64,000 bases of DNA from Xestospongia bergquistia (Eukaryota; Porifera; Demospongiae; Haplosclerida; Petrosiidae). The position numbers were made by a program, and so were the translations under genes. Within the stretch, counting starts at the first letter, position 1. The number at the start of each line of letters is the position of its first letter. Below, one piece after another: positions 44,086 to 58,600 of the stretch. The stretch is from positions 6,365,701 through 6,429,700 of the forward strand of contig OZ014422.1 of NCBI GenBank assembly GCA_963965975.1, given 5' to 3'. The notes beneath the pieces are model-generated. The model made no database searches. It had not been told where the DNA came from and saw only the letters and a list, made by a program, of their open reading frames with translations.

Positions 44086-46381
44086 TTACAACAACTTTGA
44101 CATATATCATTTTTTGTGGCATTATATAAACTTACTATGTAATTATGATAATACTTGTATGATATGAAGACCTGTAAATCCGGTAAGTAATGTATAGCCT
44201 GAAATGTTACTACATGGTTAATAAAGAATCAGTAATCAAACTGACTGACAATAGGTTAATAACAAAGTAAACTCAATGTCCTGGAATATTGATACTGATA
44301 ACTGAGCTGTACTAACCATATATTTTACTTTATACTGGGCATAAAATTATCACAATATAAGTCATCATAACAGTAATCTATTTGCATAATGAAGGAATTA
44401 TGCTAGTACTTTATTTCAAAAGGTTAATACCTACCAAATCATATAATATGGTGGTAAAAATTAATTCTTAAGTGGGTGGGGTGGATGGTTATATGTCTGG
44501 AAATACTAGCGATAACGTTAATACTGTGATAAAGTATGTATCATATGTAAAACAACAACATCTTAAAAGTAAAGAATAAAATGACACTGGAGGGGTGGAT
44601 AGATGGCCATACATTAAACTATTAATGATTATGATAAAATCAATGCTGCACTGCCTTTATTCGTATCCAATAGAACAGTTATGTGATACTATTAAAAATA
44701 GGTGGAAAACAAAAAACTATTACTCAGAAAATGATTATGTCTATGCTGAAAATAAATTTAGAATTCCTTAATGATACACTAATTTTGTTTATATGTGAAA
44801 TTGCACAAGAAAACCTAACTGTTTTACAAGTATAAACAATTAAAATAATTATTTTCACTTTATTATAATGATACCATGTATTACTGTTACAAATTAGGGG
44901 AATTAAATGTATGCATTTTATATTATGAAATATACCTGTAATGATCTCAGTGGTTACAATATGTGAACAAACTACATAAACAAGAGAGAATGTTCAATTG
45001 TCTTTACACAACAAAACAGCACAGATATTCTTTGTTGCCATGACAACCTAGTACTATAACTATTTGGTCTCCATGACAACCTTGATTCTAATATAATCTC
45101 AGAAAAATCTGTAACCTGATAGAGGTAATACATACGATATTGTTAAAAAGCATTTTTTCAGCAATTAAGTATGTCATAATTAAGGTAGTTGTTAATTTGT
45201 TAATAATAGTAAATCAATTGTTGTTTCTTTCTTATTTAAATAAGTAATGCATGTTCAAGTGATGACTGAATCTGCTAGCTAAATTTTAACTTGGGAGTGG
45301 TAAATCTTTTCCCTTTTAATATTTCTCCTAGTTTTAATCATTAATGATGTCACATTTCTATGGAAGTAATTGATACTGAATTGATATTAATGCATGGATG
45401 AATGTGAACAAGCATTAATAGTTTTGTAGCATTTAATAACAATTATTTAAGTGGGAATTACAGAATACAGAAATATGCAGTTTTTAAAAAAATACTGTGT
45501 AAATAATATTCTCTATCTCATAGTACAAACATTTCAAACCTTTAGATGTAAGGTTTTTAAATTTCTTGAGCGTCTTCTAGTAAAGCTTGCAAATAGTTGC
45601 CACTGCTTCACATATGCATCTTACCTAATCTTGACATAATGGTAACCCATTTTATTTTCTATACATGTAATGAGAGACTTTAAAAACTAGAATATTCCTC
45701 GTACCTCTGGTGTAATAACAGACCATCAAAAGCATTTGTCAAAGTATTAGGTTTAAGATGAGTAAAAAACAAAACAAAACAAAAGACAAAGAATACCTAC
45801 CAGAAAAAGGGAAGAGAAGAGGTTAAAAACAGATAGGAGAGAAAGAAATAAGAACAAGAAAGCAATCAAACAAACTGAAAAAGAACAACTTGAAAGTTCT
45901 GCTATAACAGTTGCATGACAATCTGAGAACATGACACATAGTGATGTCATCATACTGAGAACATCATACACTATTATTAACCCTATGACACAATGATGTC
46001 ATCATCATAGTACAAGTTACATCATCAATAAGTTACACCAAGAAGCACCACAATCCGAGGTCAATGACAAATCTAAATATGTCAACTGCTGAGTGCATGT
46101 CAAATCAATTTTTATGATAACTAGTACTGCTCAGACTCAGAATGGTTGGATGTGATGGGCATATATAACAGATGGTTATCTCTCTAGAATTGGTTGAACT
46201 TATGTCTACATTATACTATATTGTGGATATTTTGCTGAGATTTGATAACTTTTAAGGTGATACTAAATTATATTTTGTTCTAAAAGTTACCTTTAAAATG
46301 AAAAAATAATGAAACTTTTTTTTTATTATACGTATGCAAAATACTGAGTAAACTTGATTGTCCAATAATCAGATTCTTATT
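44086..46381. other. Long intergenic region between GT3 and the kinase
   Basis: No gene recognised. It includes two RFX X-box-like sites (45034-45080), an A/G-rich tract at about 45770-45880, and two copies of the near-palindrome TGATGTCATCA (about 45942-45952 and 45994-46004). Confidence 0.5.
45034..45080 (+). promoter_or_regulatory. Pair of RFX X-box-like motifs
   Basis: GTTGCCATGACAAC at 45034-45047 fits the X-box pattern GTTRCC-N-RGYAAC well. GTCTCCATGACAAC at 45067-45080 is a variant 33 bp further. X-boxes bind RFX factors and often mark ciliary gene promoters. No gene start is seen within 1 kb, so a role is uncertain. Confidence 0.4.
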
Positions 46382-48142
46382 CTATGTAGTATTTATAATG
46401 CCTTTAATTCTTATCACAAGGTTATTAGTATGTGGTCTACACTCTGGTAGATTGTTAAGACAGTCCTTGGCTAGTTGCTTTATTGCAACATTATCCACCT
46501 TATCTAGCAAATGTTGCCGTCTCTGAACCTCTGTCCTTGGGACATTATGTTCATTAAATATATCATAAGGTTTTGGCCATAGTTGTGTGTAGACATAAAG
46601 TATGAGAACACCAAATGAGAACACATCTAATTTAGCAAAGTTATCAATTGTGATTGTATAGCCATCTTTAGACTGAAGTGCCTCAGGTGGTATAAATGCT
46701 GGTGTTCCAGGACAAGTGGTGATTTTCATGTAATGCTTAGCAGGTTCAGGCTCAAAAATACAAGATTCTCCTAAGTCAGCTATTTTCGCTTTCATATCTG
46801 AATTAAGTAGGACATTGCTGTCTTTAAGATCTCTATGAATTATAGGTGGGGTTTGCGTATGTAGATATAGTAAACCAAGAGATACATCCAGTAATATTGA
46901 GTTTTTAATATGATTAGGAATCATCTTGTACTGCTCCAAATACTCAGTTAGTGACATTGATAGACATTCCATTAATAGAATGAGTACACTTGACTTGTAG
47001 TGGACTCCAAGGAATCTAACAATATTTTCATGATGAAGTTGACTCAATCTGAGAATGAAAAGTAGTGATAATAAACAGTTTTAAAAATTAAACAATTATA
47101 ACTCTGAAATAAATAAGAAAATTATTAAACATCACAATATGTTGTAATATATATTTGTTTCACAAAATGTCTTGGAGAGTATACACTGCAAAGACAGTAC
47201 ATTTGATTGTAGATAGATTTGTCTTAATCAAAAAAATATCTACAAAAAAATTTTCATTGGAAATTTTACTGTATAAGTATGTTTCATTTTACTATTAGAT
47301 GTGTGAAGAAAACAAAGGGATCATATGCACTGAGAAGTATGTGAATAAGCAATATGAATATTGAATAAACTGTTTTAATTTGATGGATATGATAAATCAA
47401 GAAATACGTTTATTAATAGATTGGGTTAGGTAAAGGATCTATCAAAAGTTACCTATATATAAATATAATCAAAATGAAAAACTTAAAACAACTTGGTTGT
47501 GATGTCTACATTCTAACATAATGTCTAGTATACTAATAATAGTTGTACATACTAGTACATTTAGAATCAAATATTAGTACATAAAATTTAGATTAACAAG
47601 TTCTAATTTTAATAAGCATTATTTTAAGTGTGTTTGCTCAGCTACATGTTGAAACTGAAAACAATTGACCATACAAGAGATAATTGTGTGTTAAACATGG
47701 TACATGTATAATATACACATATAGATAGTCCATATGAACTAACTTGATATGAAGCTACATTTGTGGGCTACTGTGCACATAATCTCATATATGGTATAGT
47801 ATATAACATCTATGTACATCACTTAAACTGTTTGTCTTGTAAAAATCAATAAGTTATAAAAATGCGATGTTGTAGATTCAATTAGCTAACACCATAATGT
47901 CAACATACTCACCTCATGCATTCCTGTTCAAATTTCTCTTTCATTGTCCTGTCATTATTTAGATCACCACTTGACTCAATGAAAGAATTGTTGATCTTCT
48001 TTCCAGCTACTACAGTACCATCTGGTAATTTCATCTCTACTACTACTCCATAAGCCCCTCTTCCTATTACTCTGTTTGTTTCCTCTACTTCAGGACACAG
48101 TCTAGATCTGAGTTGAGTCTGTTGTAATAATCTATCAGCCAT
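46382..48142 (-). CDS. Protein kinase (tyrosine-kinase-like group), two exons
   Basis: Exons 47913-48142 and 46382-47048, around an 864 nt GT-AG intron in phase 2, give about 298 aa, almost all kinase domain. The Gly-rich loop is GRGAYG (residues 27-32), the ATP lysine is in VAGKK (about 48), the alpha-C region ends before LHHENIVRFLG, and the catalytic loop is HRDLKDSN. The metal-binding motif is DLG (IADLGES) instead of DFG, tolerated in several TKL kinases. The activation segment ends GTPAFIPPE, and subdomain IX has DVFSFGVLI. The start MADRLLQQ has A at -3 and G at +4; upstream in-frame ATGs add a hydrophobic MIIMYLIILIL stretch that is probably untranslated. No transmembrane or death-fold partner domain is seen. 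Likely an active cytosolic Ser/Thr or Tyr kinase; substrate unknown. Confidence 0.85.
47049..47912 (-). other. 864 nt intron of the kinase gene
   Basis: AT-rich, no gene or repeat recognised. The donor GTGAGTATG and acceptor TTCTCAG fit well on the minus strand. Confidence 0.7.
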
Positions 48143-49420
48143 CGTACATAGACCTGCCCTCTGCATACCCTTTTCTCTTTTAAGGATTAAAATTATTAAA
48201 TACATGATAATCATCCACTTTAATAATACTTCATCTAGATTATCTATCTCTACCTGTTAACAGATCATCTAATGATCCTATCGTATTTTCTTAGAAATTA
48301 CCAAGCATAATGTTATGTAATTTACAAACTGTTTAAGTACATATAAATAAAAATAGGCCACACGCCTAATAATTATTAATTATTAATTTTAATGATTATT
48401 AAATTAATAATTAATAATTATTAATTTTCCATCATGTGAGTTAACAAAGAGATAGATGGAAACATAAGAGTATGTAAAACAAATAAAAGTGCTAATATAG
48501 CTAACCTTTATAACAAGAACAGGACTCAACACGCACATAAGTAAGTAGTAGTATCAACAATGCACATTTCTAGAGTCGCGAGTTCAGAAACCGCACCCAT
48601 CACTAACCTACGACACCCACTCATTCAATTAAACAAAATGGTTGTCTGACAGAGAGAGACAGCATTAGTCGGAGAAAGTGCTGCAAAATTTTAAAACTTG
48701 ACCAGCAAAAAATGAACAGTAAATACATGTAAATGTACTTATTTCAGAATTAAAAAGGAACACAAAAAACAAAATATTATTAATTTTACATTAAAGTATG
48801 GTGCAGGCTACTACTCTAGCAGCACATTCCTCAGGTACTAGAAAACCACTCCTTATTAAATATTTGTGGTTTCAAATATTTTTGATAGAGTGGAGCTGCA
48901 GTTGCTGTATACGGAAAACTTACAACAACGTTGTATGTAGGGTGGAGCTGCAGATACGGAAAACTTACAACAACATTGTGTGTAGGACAGAACATTCCAT
49001 CGATTTAGTTAATATATTATAAATGATAGCCAATTAAATCCTTTCTAAACAGTTTGTTTAATAATTTTTTAAAAAATCACTTTTCATATTTTCTTAAAAA
49101 CAAAATTTTGGGATAAAATTGTTAGTATAAACAATAATCGAGAAACTAGCACTGCAGTTACTGGTCTCAAGGAACGTTTGTCCTTAATTTCTTACACTAG
49201 ATTGTTTTGCATACAAATTTAAAAAAAATTAGGTTATTATAAACATTTACATGGATTTTATTACTGAGTTAAAAACAGTAGTTAAAAACAGTGACAAGCT
49301 TCACATTCTAATGTGCAAATATAAGATCATAATGGCTTGTAATATACAAGGTGACAACATCATTCAATGTGATTTCTTAATATATATCATTACAACGGTT
49401 CACAAAAAATGGACTCAATA
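48143..49420. other. Intergenic region between the kinase and the satellite block
   Basis: No gene recognised. 48368-48427 is an AT-only palindrome-rich tract of TAATTATTAAT type. 48890-48941 and 48942-48986 are a short tandem duplication starting GTGGAGCTGCAG and containing ACGGAAAACTTACAACAAC; the second copy lacks a few bases. Confidence 0.55.
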
Positions 49421-49421
49421 G

Positions 49422-49621
49422 CCAGCAATAAGAGGAAATGTACTAAAAAATAAACAAATGGCCTTATTGCTGGGTGGTAAAGACACACCCATATCAAAAC
49501 AACAGACGAGAGTATTTGTACACACTTGAATATCATATCATAGTTCACATTCATAGTCTCAAAAGCCAGCAATAAGAGGAAATGTACTAAAAAATGAATA
49601 AATGGCATCATTGCTGGGTAA
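49422..49621. mobile_element. Left boundary element of the satellite array (X-Y-X)
   Basis: X is a short hairpin: CCAGCAATAAG at 49422-49432 with its complement CTTATTGCTGG at 49463-49473. Y (about 49482-49563) contains ATATCAAAACAAC and ACACACTTGAATATCATA. A second X starts at 49566. The satellite array begins right after it. The same Y then X follows the array at 63896-64000. Confidence 0.7.
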
Positions 49622-52600
49622 TTGCTAAGAAATGTTGTTAAAATCTATAAAAAATTAAAGATATTCATTGATTACCTTTTTACATTAATGTACATGTACT
49701 AGTAAAAATACAAACAATTATATAATTTTTAAATGATTAATAGAACATTTAACAGCAGTGATATTAATGTTACTTAACAATGACCTATAAGTCTAACTTC
49801 ATAAAAAAATTCAAGTGATTTAATGACTTTACTTGATTCTTCATTTTTAAAGAAAAACCATATACTTTAATCCATGGTTTTTTAAAAATGGTCAAACATA
49901 ATAGGTAACGAAATCACTTGAAATTTTTTATGAGGTTAGTTATATATGTCCTTGTTAAACTGAGTAATTTGTTGTGCTAAGAAATGTTGCTAAATCTATA
50001 AAAAATTAAAGATATTCTTAGATTACCTTTTTTTACATTAATGTACATGTACTAGTAAAAATACAAACAATTATATAATTCTTAAATGATTAATAGAACA
50101 TTTAACAGCAATGATTTTAATATTACTTAACAAGGACCTATAAGTCTAACTTCATAAAAAATTTCAAGTGATTTGATGACTTTACTTGATTTTTAAAGAA
50201 AAACCATGTACTTTAATCCATGGTTTTTTAAAACTGGTCAAACATAATAGGTAACGAAATCACTTGAAATTTTTTATGAAGTTAGCTATATATGTTCTTG
50301 TTAAACTGAGTAATTTGTTGTGCTAAGAAATGTTGTTAAAATCTTTAAAAAATTAAAGATATTCATTGATTACCTTTTTTACATTAATGTACATGTACTA
50401 GTAAAAATACAAACAATTATATCATTTTTAAATGATTAATAGAACATTTAACAGCAGTGATATTAATGTTACTTAACAAGGACCTATAAGTCTAACTTCA
50501 TAAAAAATTTCAAGTGATTTGATGACTTTACTTAATTCTTCATTTTTAAAGAAAAACCATGTACTTTAATCCATGGTTTTTTAAAAATGGTCAAACATAA
50601 TAGGTAACGAAATCACTTGAAGTTTTTTATGAAGTTAGCTATATATGTCCTTGTTAAACTGAGTAATTTGTTGTGCTAAGAAATGTTGTTAAAATCTATA
50701 AAAAATTAAAGATATTCATTGATTACCTTTTTTTACATTAATGTACATGTACTAGTAAAAATACAAACAATTATATAATTTTTAAATGATTAATAGAACA
50801 TTTAACAGCAATGATATTAATGTTACTTAACAATGACCTATAAGTCTAACTTCATAAAAAATTTCAAGTGATTTGATGACTTTACTTAATTCTTCATTTT
50901 TAAAGAAAAACCATGTACTTTAATCCATGGTTTTTTAAAACTGGTCAAACATAATAGGTAACGAAATCTTTTAAAACTTGTCAAACATAATAGGTAACGA
51001 AATCACTTGAAATTTTTTATGAGATTAGTTATATATGTCCTTCTTAAACTGAGTAATTTGTTGTGCTAAAAAATGTTGCTAAATCTATAAAAAATTAAAG
51101 ATATTCATTGATTACCTTTTTTTACATTAATGTACATGTACTAGTAAAAATACAAACAATTATATAATTTTTAAATGATTAATAAAACATTTAACAGCAA
51201 TGATATTAATGTTACTAAACAAGGACCTATAAGTCTAACTTCATAAAAAAATTCAAGTGATTTGATGACTTTACTTAATTATTCATTTTTAAAGTAAAAA
51301 ACCATGTACTTTAATCCATGGTTTTTTAAAACTGGTCAAACATAATAGGTAACGAAATCACTTGAAATTGTTTATGAAGTTAGCTATATATGTCCTTGTT
51401 AAACTGAGTAATTTGTTATGCTAAGAAATATTGTTAAAATCTATAAAAAATTAAAGATATTCTTTGATTACCTTGTTCATATTAATGAACATGTACTAGT
51501 AAAAATACAAACAATTACATAATTTTTAAATGATTAATAGAACATTTAACAGCAATAATTTTAATGTTATTTAACAAGTACCTATAAGTCTAACTTCATA
51601 AAAAATTTCAAGTGATTTGATGACTTTACTTAATTCTTCATTTTTAAAGAAAAACCATGTACTTTAATCCATGGTATTTTAATACTGGTCAAACATAACA
51701 GGTAACGAAATCACTTAAAATTTTATATGAAGTTAGGTATATATGTCTTTGTTAAACTGAGTGATTTGTTGTGCTAAGAAATGTTGTTAAAATCTATAAA
51801 AAAATTAAAGATATTCATTGATTACCTTTTTTACATTAATGTACATGTACTAGTAAAAATACAAACAATTATATAATTTTTAAATGATTAATAGAACATT
51901 TAACAGCCATGATATTAATGTTACTTAACAAGGACCTATAAGTCTAACTTCATAAAAAATTTCATGTCATTTGATGACTTTACTTAATTCTTCATTTTTA
52001 AAAAATAACCATGTACTTTAATCCATGGTTTTTTGAAAATGATCAAACATAATAGGTAACGAAATCACTTGAAATTTTTTATGAAGTTAGTTATATATGT
52101 CCTTGTTAAACTGAGTAATTTGTTGTGCTGAGAAATGTTGTTAAAATCTATAAAAAATTAAAGATATTCATTGATTATCTTTTTATACATTAATATACAT
52201 GTACTAGTAAAAATACAAACAAATATAATAATTTTTAAATGAATAATATAACATTTAACAACAGTTATATTATTGTTATTTAACAAGGACCTATAAGTCT
52301 AACTTCATAAAAAATTTCAAGTCATTTGATGACTTTACTTAATTATTCATTTTTAAAGAAAAACCATGTACTTTAATCCATGGTTTTTTAAAAATGATCA
52401 AACATAATAGGTAACGAAATCACTTGAAATTTTTTATGAAGTTAGCTATATATGTCCATGTTAAACTGAGTAATTTGTTGTGCTAAGAAATGTTGTTAAA
52501 ATTTTTAAAAAATCAAAGATATTCATTGTTTGCCTTGTTCATATTAATGTACATGTACTAGTAAAAATACAAACAATTTTATATTTTTTAAATGATTAAT

Positions 52601-55600
52601 AGAACATTTAACAGCAATGATTTTAATGTTACTTAACAAGGACCTATAAGTCTAACTTCATAAAAAATTTCATGTGATTTGATGACTTTACTTACTTCTT
52701 CATTTTTAAAGAAAAACCATGTACTTTAATCCATGGTTTTTTAGAACTGGTCAAACATAATAGGTAACGAAATCACTTGAATTTTTTTAAGAAGTTAGTT
52801 ATATATGTCCTTGTTAAACTGAGTAATTTGTTGTGCTAAAAAATGTTGTTAAAATCTTTAAAAAATTAAAGATATTCATTGATTACCTTTTTTTACATTA
52901 ATGTACATGTACTAGTAAAAATACAAACAATTATATAATTTTTAAATGATTAATAAAACATTTAACAGCAATGATATTAACGTTAATTAACAAAGACCTA
53001 TAAGTCTAACTTCATAAAAAATTTTAAGTGATTTAATGACTTTACTTGATTCTTCATTTTAAAAGAAAAACCATGTACTTTAATCCATGGTATTTTAAAA
53101 CTGGTCAAACATAATAGGTAACGAAATCACTTAAAATTTTTTATGAAGTTAGCTATATATGTCTTTGTTAAACTGAGTAATTTGTTGTGCTAAGAAATGT
53201 TGTTAAAATCTATAAAAAATTATAGATATTCATTGACTACCTTTTTTTACATTAATGTACATGTACTAGTAAAAATACAAACAATTATATAATTTTTAAA
53301 TGATTAATAAAACATTTAACAGCAATGATATTAATGTTACTTAACAAGGACCTATAAGTCTAACTTCATAAAAAAATTCAAGTGATTTGATGACTTTACA
53401 TGATTCTTCATTTTTAAAGAAAACCATGTACTTTAATCCATGGTTTTTTAAAACTGGTCAAACATAATAGGTAACGAAATCACTTGAAATTTTTTATGAA
53501 GTTAGCTATATATCTCCTTGTTAAACTGAGTAATTTGTTGTGCTAAGAAATGTTGTTAAACTCTATAAAAAAATAAAGATATTCTTTGATTACCTTGTTT
53601 ATATTTATGTACATGTACTAGTAAAAATACAAACAATTATATAATTTTTAAATGATTAATAGAACATTTAACAGCAATGATTTTAATGTTATTTAACTAG
53701 GACCTATAAGTCTAACTTCATAAAAAATTACAAGTGATTTGATGACTTTACTTGATTCTTCATTTTTAAAGAAAAACCATGTACTTTAATCCATGGTTTT
53801 TAAAAATAGTCAAACATAATAGGTAACAAAATCACTTGAAGTTTTTTATGAAGTTAGCTATATATGTCATTATTAAACTGAGTAATTTGTTGTGCTAAGA
53901 AATGTTGTTAAAATCTATAAAAAATTAAAGATATTCATTGATTACCTTTTTTTACATTAATGTACATGTACTAGTAAAAATACAAACAATTATATAATTT
54001 TTAAATGATTAATAGTACATTTAACAGCAATGATATTAATTTTACTTAACAAGGACCTATAAGTCTAACTTCATAAAAAAATTCAAGTGATTTGATGACT
54101 TTACTTAATTATTCATTTTTAAAGAAAAACCATGTACTTTAATCCATGGTTTTTTAAAAATGATCAAACATAATAGGTAACGAAATCACTTGAAATTTTT
54201 TATGAAGTTAGCTATATATGTCCTTGTTAAACTGAGTAATTTGTTGTGCTAAGAAATGTTGTTAAAATTTTTAAAAAATCAAAGATATTCATTGTTTGCC
54301 TTGTTCATATTAATGTACATGTACTAGTAAAAATACAAACAATTTTATATTTTTTAAATGATTAATAGAACATTTAACAGCAATGATTTTAATGTTACTT
54401 AACAAGGACCTATAAGTCTAACTTCATAAAAAATTTCATGTAATTTGATGACTTTACTTACTTCTTCATTTTTAAAGAAAAACCATGTACTTTAATCCAT
54501 GGTTTTTTAGAAATGGTCAAACATAATAGGTAACGAAATCACTTGAAGTTTTTTATGAAGTTAGCTATATATGTCCTTGTTAAACTGAGTAATTTGTTAT
54601 GCTAAGAAATGTTGTTAAAATCTTTAAAAAATTAAAGATATTCATTGATTACCTTTTTTTACATTAATGTACATGTACTAGTAAAAATACAAACAATTAT
54701 ATAATTTTTAAATGATTAATAAAACATTTAACAGCAATGATATTAATTTTACTTAACAAGGACCTATAAGTCTAATATAATAAAAAAATTCAAGTGATTT
54801 GATGACTTTACTTAATTATTCATTTTTAAAGAAAAACCATGTACTTTAATCCATGGTTTTTAGAACTGGTCAAACATAATAAGTAACGAAATCACTTGAA
54901 ATTTTTTATAAAGTTAGCTATATATGTCCTTGTTAAACTGAGTAATTTGTTGTGCTAAGACATGTTGTTAAAATCTATAAAAAATTAAAGATATTCATTG
55001 ATTACCTTGTTCATATTAATGTACATATACTACTAAAAATACAAACAATTATATAATTTTTAAATGATTAATAGAACATTTAACAGCAATGATTTTAATG
55101 TTACTTAACAAGGACCTATAAGTCTAACTTCATAAAAAATTTCAAGTGATTTGATGACTTTACATGATTCTTCATTTTTAAAGAAAAACCATGTACTTTA
55201 ATCCATAGTTTTTTTTAAATGGTCAAACATAATAAGTAACGAAATCGTTTGAAAGTTTTTATAAAATTAGCTATATATGTCCTTGTTAAACTGAGTAATT
55301 TGTTGTGCTAAGAAATGTTGTTAAAATCTTAAAAAAATTAAAGATATTCATTGATTACCTTGTTCATATTAATGTACATGTACCAGTAAAAATAAAAATA
55401 ATTTTATATTTTTTAAATGATTAATAGAACATTTAACAGCAATGATTTTAATGTTACTTAACAAGGACCTATAAGTCTAACTTAATGAAAAATTTCATGT
55501 GATTTGATGACTTTACTTACTTCTTCATTTTTAAAGAAAAACCATGTACTTTAATCCATGGTTTTTTAGAACTGGTCAAACATAATAGGTAACGAAATCA

Positions 55601-58600
55601 CTTGAATTTTTTTAAGAAGTTAGTTATATATGTCCTTGTTAAACTGAGTAATTTGTTGTGCAAAAAAATGTTGTTAAAATCTTTAAAAAATTAAAGATAT
55701 TCATTGATTACCTTTTTTTACATTAATGTACATGTACTAGTAAAAATACAAACAATTATATAATTTTTAAATGATTAATAAAACATTTAACAGCAATGAT
55801 ATTAACGTTAATTAACAAAGACCTATAAGTCTAACTTCATAAAAAATTTCAAGTGATTTAATGACTTTACTTGATTCTTCATTTTAAAAGAAAAACCATG
55901 TACTTTAATCCATGGTATTTTAAAACTGGTCAAACATAATAGGTAACGAAATCACTTAAAATTTTTTATGAAGTTAGCTATATATGTCTTTGTTAAACTG
56001 AGTAATTTGTTGTGCTAAGAAATGTTGTTAAAATCTATAAAAAATTATAGATATTCATTGACTACCTTTTTTTACATTAATGTACATGTACTAGTAAAAA
56101 TACAAACAATTATATAATTTTTAAATGATTAATAAAACATTTAACAGCAATGATATTAATGTTACTTAACAAGGACCTATAAGTCTAACTTCATAAAAAA
56201 ATTCAAGTGATTTGATGACTTTACATGATTCTTCATTTTTAAAGAAAACCATGTACTTTAATCCATGGTTTTTTAAAACTGGTCAAACATAATAGGTAAC
56301 GAAATCACTTGAAATTTTTTATGAAGTTAGCTATATATCTCCTTGTTAAACTGAGTAATTTGTTGTGCTAAGAAATGTTGTTAAACTCTATAAAAAAATA
56401 AAGATATTCTTTGATTACCTTGTTTATATTTATGTACATGTACTAGTAAAAATACAAACAATTATATAATTTTTAAATGATTAATAGAACATTTAACAGC
56501 AATGATTTTAATGTTATTTAACTAGGACCTATAAGTCTAACTTCATAAAAAATTACAAGTGATTTGATGACTTTACTTGATTCTTCATTTTTAAAGAAAA
56601 ACCATGTACTTTAATCCATGGTTTTTAAAAATAGTCAAACATAATAGATAACAAAATCACTTGAAGTTTTTCATGAAGTTAGCTATATATGTCATTATTG
56701 AACTGAGTAATTTGTTGTGCTAAGAAATGTTGTTAAAATCTATAAAAAATTAAAGATATTCATTGATTACCTTTTTTTACATTAATGTACATGTACTAGT
56801 AAAAATACAAACAATTATATAATTTTTAAATGATTAATAGTACATTTAACAGCAATGATATTAATTTTACTTAACAAGGACCTATAAGTCTAACTTCATA
56901 AAAAAATTCAAGTGATTTGATGACTTTACTTAATTATTCATTTTTAAAGAAAAACCATGTACTTTAATCCATGGTTTTTTAAAAATGATCAAACATAATA
57001 GGTAACGAAATCACTTGAAATTTTTTATGAAGTTAGCTATATATGTCCTTGTTAAACTGAGTAATTTGTTGTGCTAAAAAATGTTGTTAAAATCTTTAAA
57101 AAATTAAAGATATTCATTGATTACTTTTTTTACATTAATATGCATGTACTAGTAAAAATACAAACAATTATATAATTTTTAAATGATTAATAGAGCATTT
57201 AACAGCAATGATTTTAATGTTATTTAACAAGGACCTATAAGTCTAACTTCATAAAAAATTTCAAGTGATTTAATGACTTTACTTGATTCTTCATTTTAAA
57301 AGAAAAACCATGTACTTTAATCCATGGTATTTTAAAACTGGTCAAACATAATAGGTAACGAAATCACTTAAAATTTTTTATGAAGTTAGCTATATATGTC
57401 TTTGTTAAACTGAGTAATTTGTTGTGCTAAGAAATGTTGTTAAAATCTATAAAAAATTATAGATATTCATTGACTACCTTTTTTACATTAATGTACATGT
57501 ACTAGTAAAAATACAAACAATTATATAATTTTTAAATGATTAATAAAACATTTAACAGCAATGATATTAATTTTACTTAACAAGGACCTATAAGTCTAAT
57601 ATAATAAAAAAATTCAAGTGATTTGATGACTTTACTTAATTATTCATTTTTAAAGAAAAACCATGTACTTTAATCCATGGTTTTTTAGAACTAGTCAAAC
57701 ATAATAAGTAACGAAATCACTTGAAATTTTTTATAAAGTTAGCTATATATGTCCTTGTTAAACTGAGTAATTTGTTGTGCTAAGACATGTTGTTAAAATC
57801 TATAAAAAATTAAAGATATTCATTGATTACCTTGTTCATATTAATGTACATATACTACTAAAAATACAAACAATTATATAATTTTTAAATGATTAATAGA
57901 ACATTTAACAGCAATGATTTTAATGTTACTTAACAAGGACCTATACGTCTAACTTCATAAAAAATTTCATGTGATTTGATGACTTTACTTAATTCTTCAT
58001 TTTTTAAAAAATAACCATGTACTTTAATCCATGGTTTTTTGAAAATGATCAAACATAATAGGTAACGAAATCACTTGAAATTTTTTATGAAGTTAGTTAT
58101 ATATGTCCTTGTTAAACTGAGTAATTTGTTGTGCTGAGAAATGTTGTTAAAATCTATAAAAAATTAAAGATATTCATTGATTATCTTTTTTTACATTAAT
58201 ATACATGTACTAGTAAAAATACAAACAAATATAATAATTTTTAAATGAATAATATAACATTTAACAACAGTTATATTATTGTTATTTAACAAGGACCTAT
58301 AAATCTAACTTCATAAAAAATTTCAAGTGATTTGATGACTTTACTTAATTCTTCATTTTTATAGAAAAACCATGTACTTTAATCCATGGTTTTTTAAAAC
58401 TGGTCAAACATAATAGGTAACGAAATCACTTGAAATTTTTTATGAAGTTAGCTATATATGTCCTTGTTAAACTGAGTAATTTGTTGTGCTAAGAAATGTT
58501 GTTAAAATCTTTAAAAAATTAAAGATATTCATTGATTACCTTTTTTTACATTAATGTACATGTACATGTAAAAATACAAACAATTATATAATTTTTAAAT

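Noticed and set aside
45753-45971. Minus-strand open frame with hydrophobic composition
   Set aside because: Arises from an A/G-rich low-complexity tract; no start context or homologous pattern.
48798-49022. Open frame with internally repeated residues
   Set aside because: The repetition comes from a short tandem DNA duplication; no protein family features.
49390-49611. Minus-strand open frame over the X-Y boundary elements
   Set aside because: Produced by the repeated hairpin element, not a gene.
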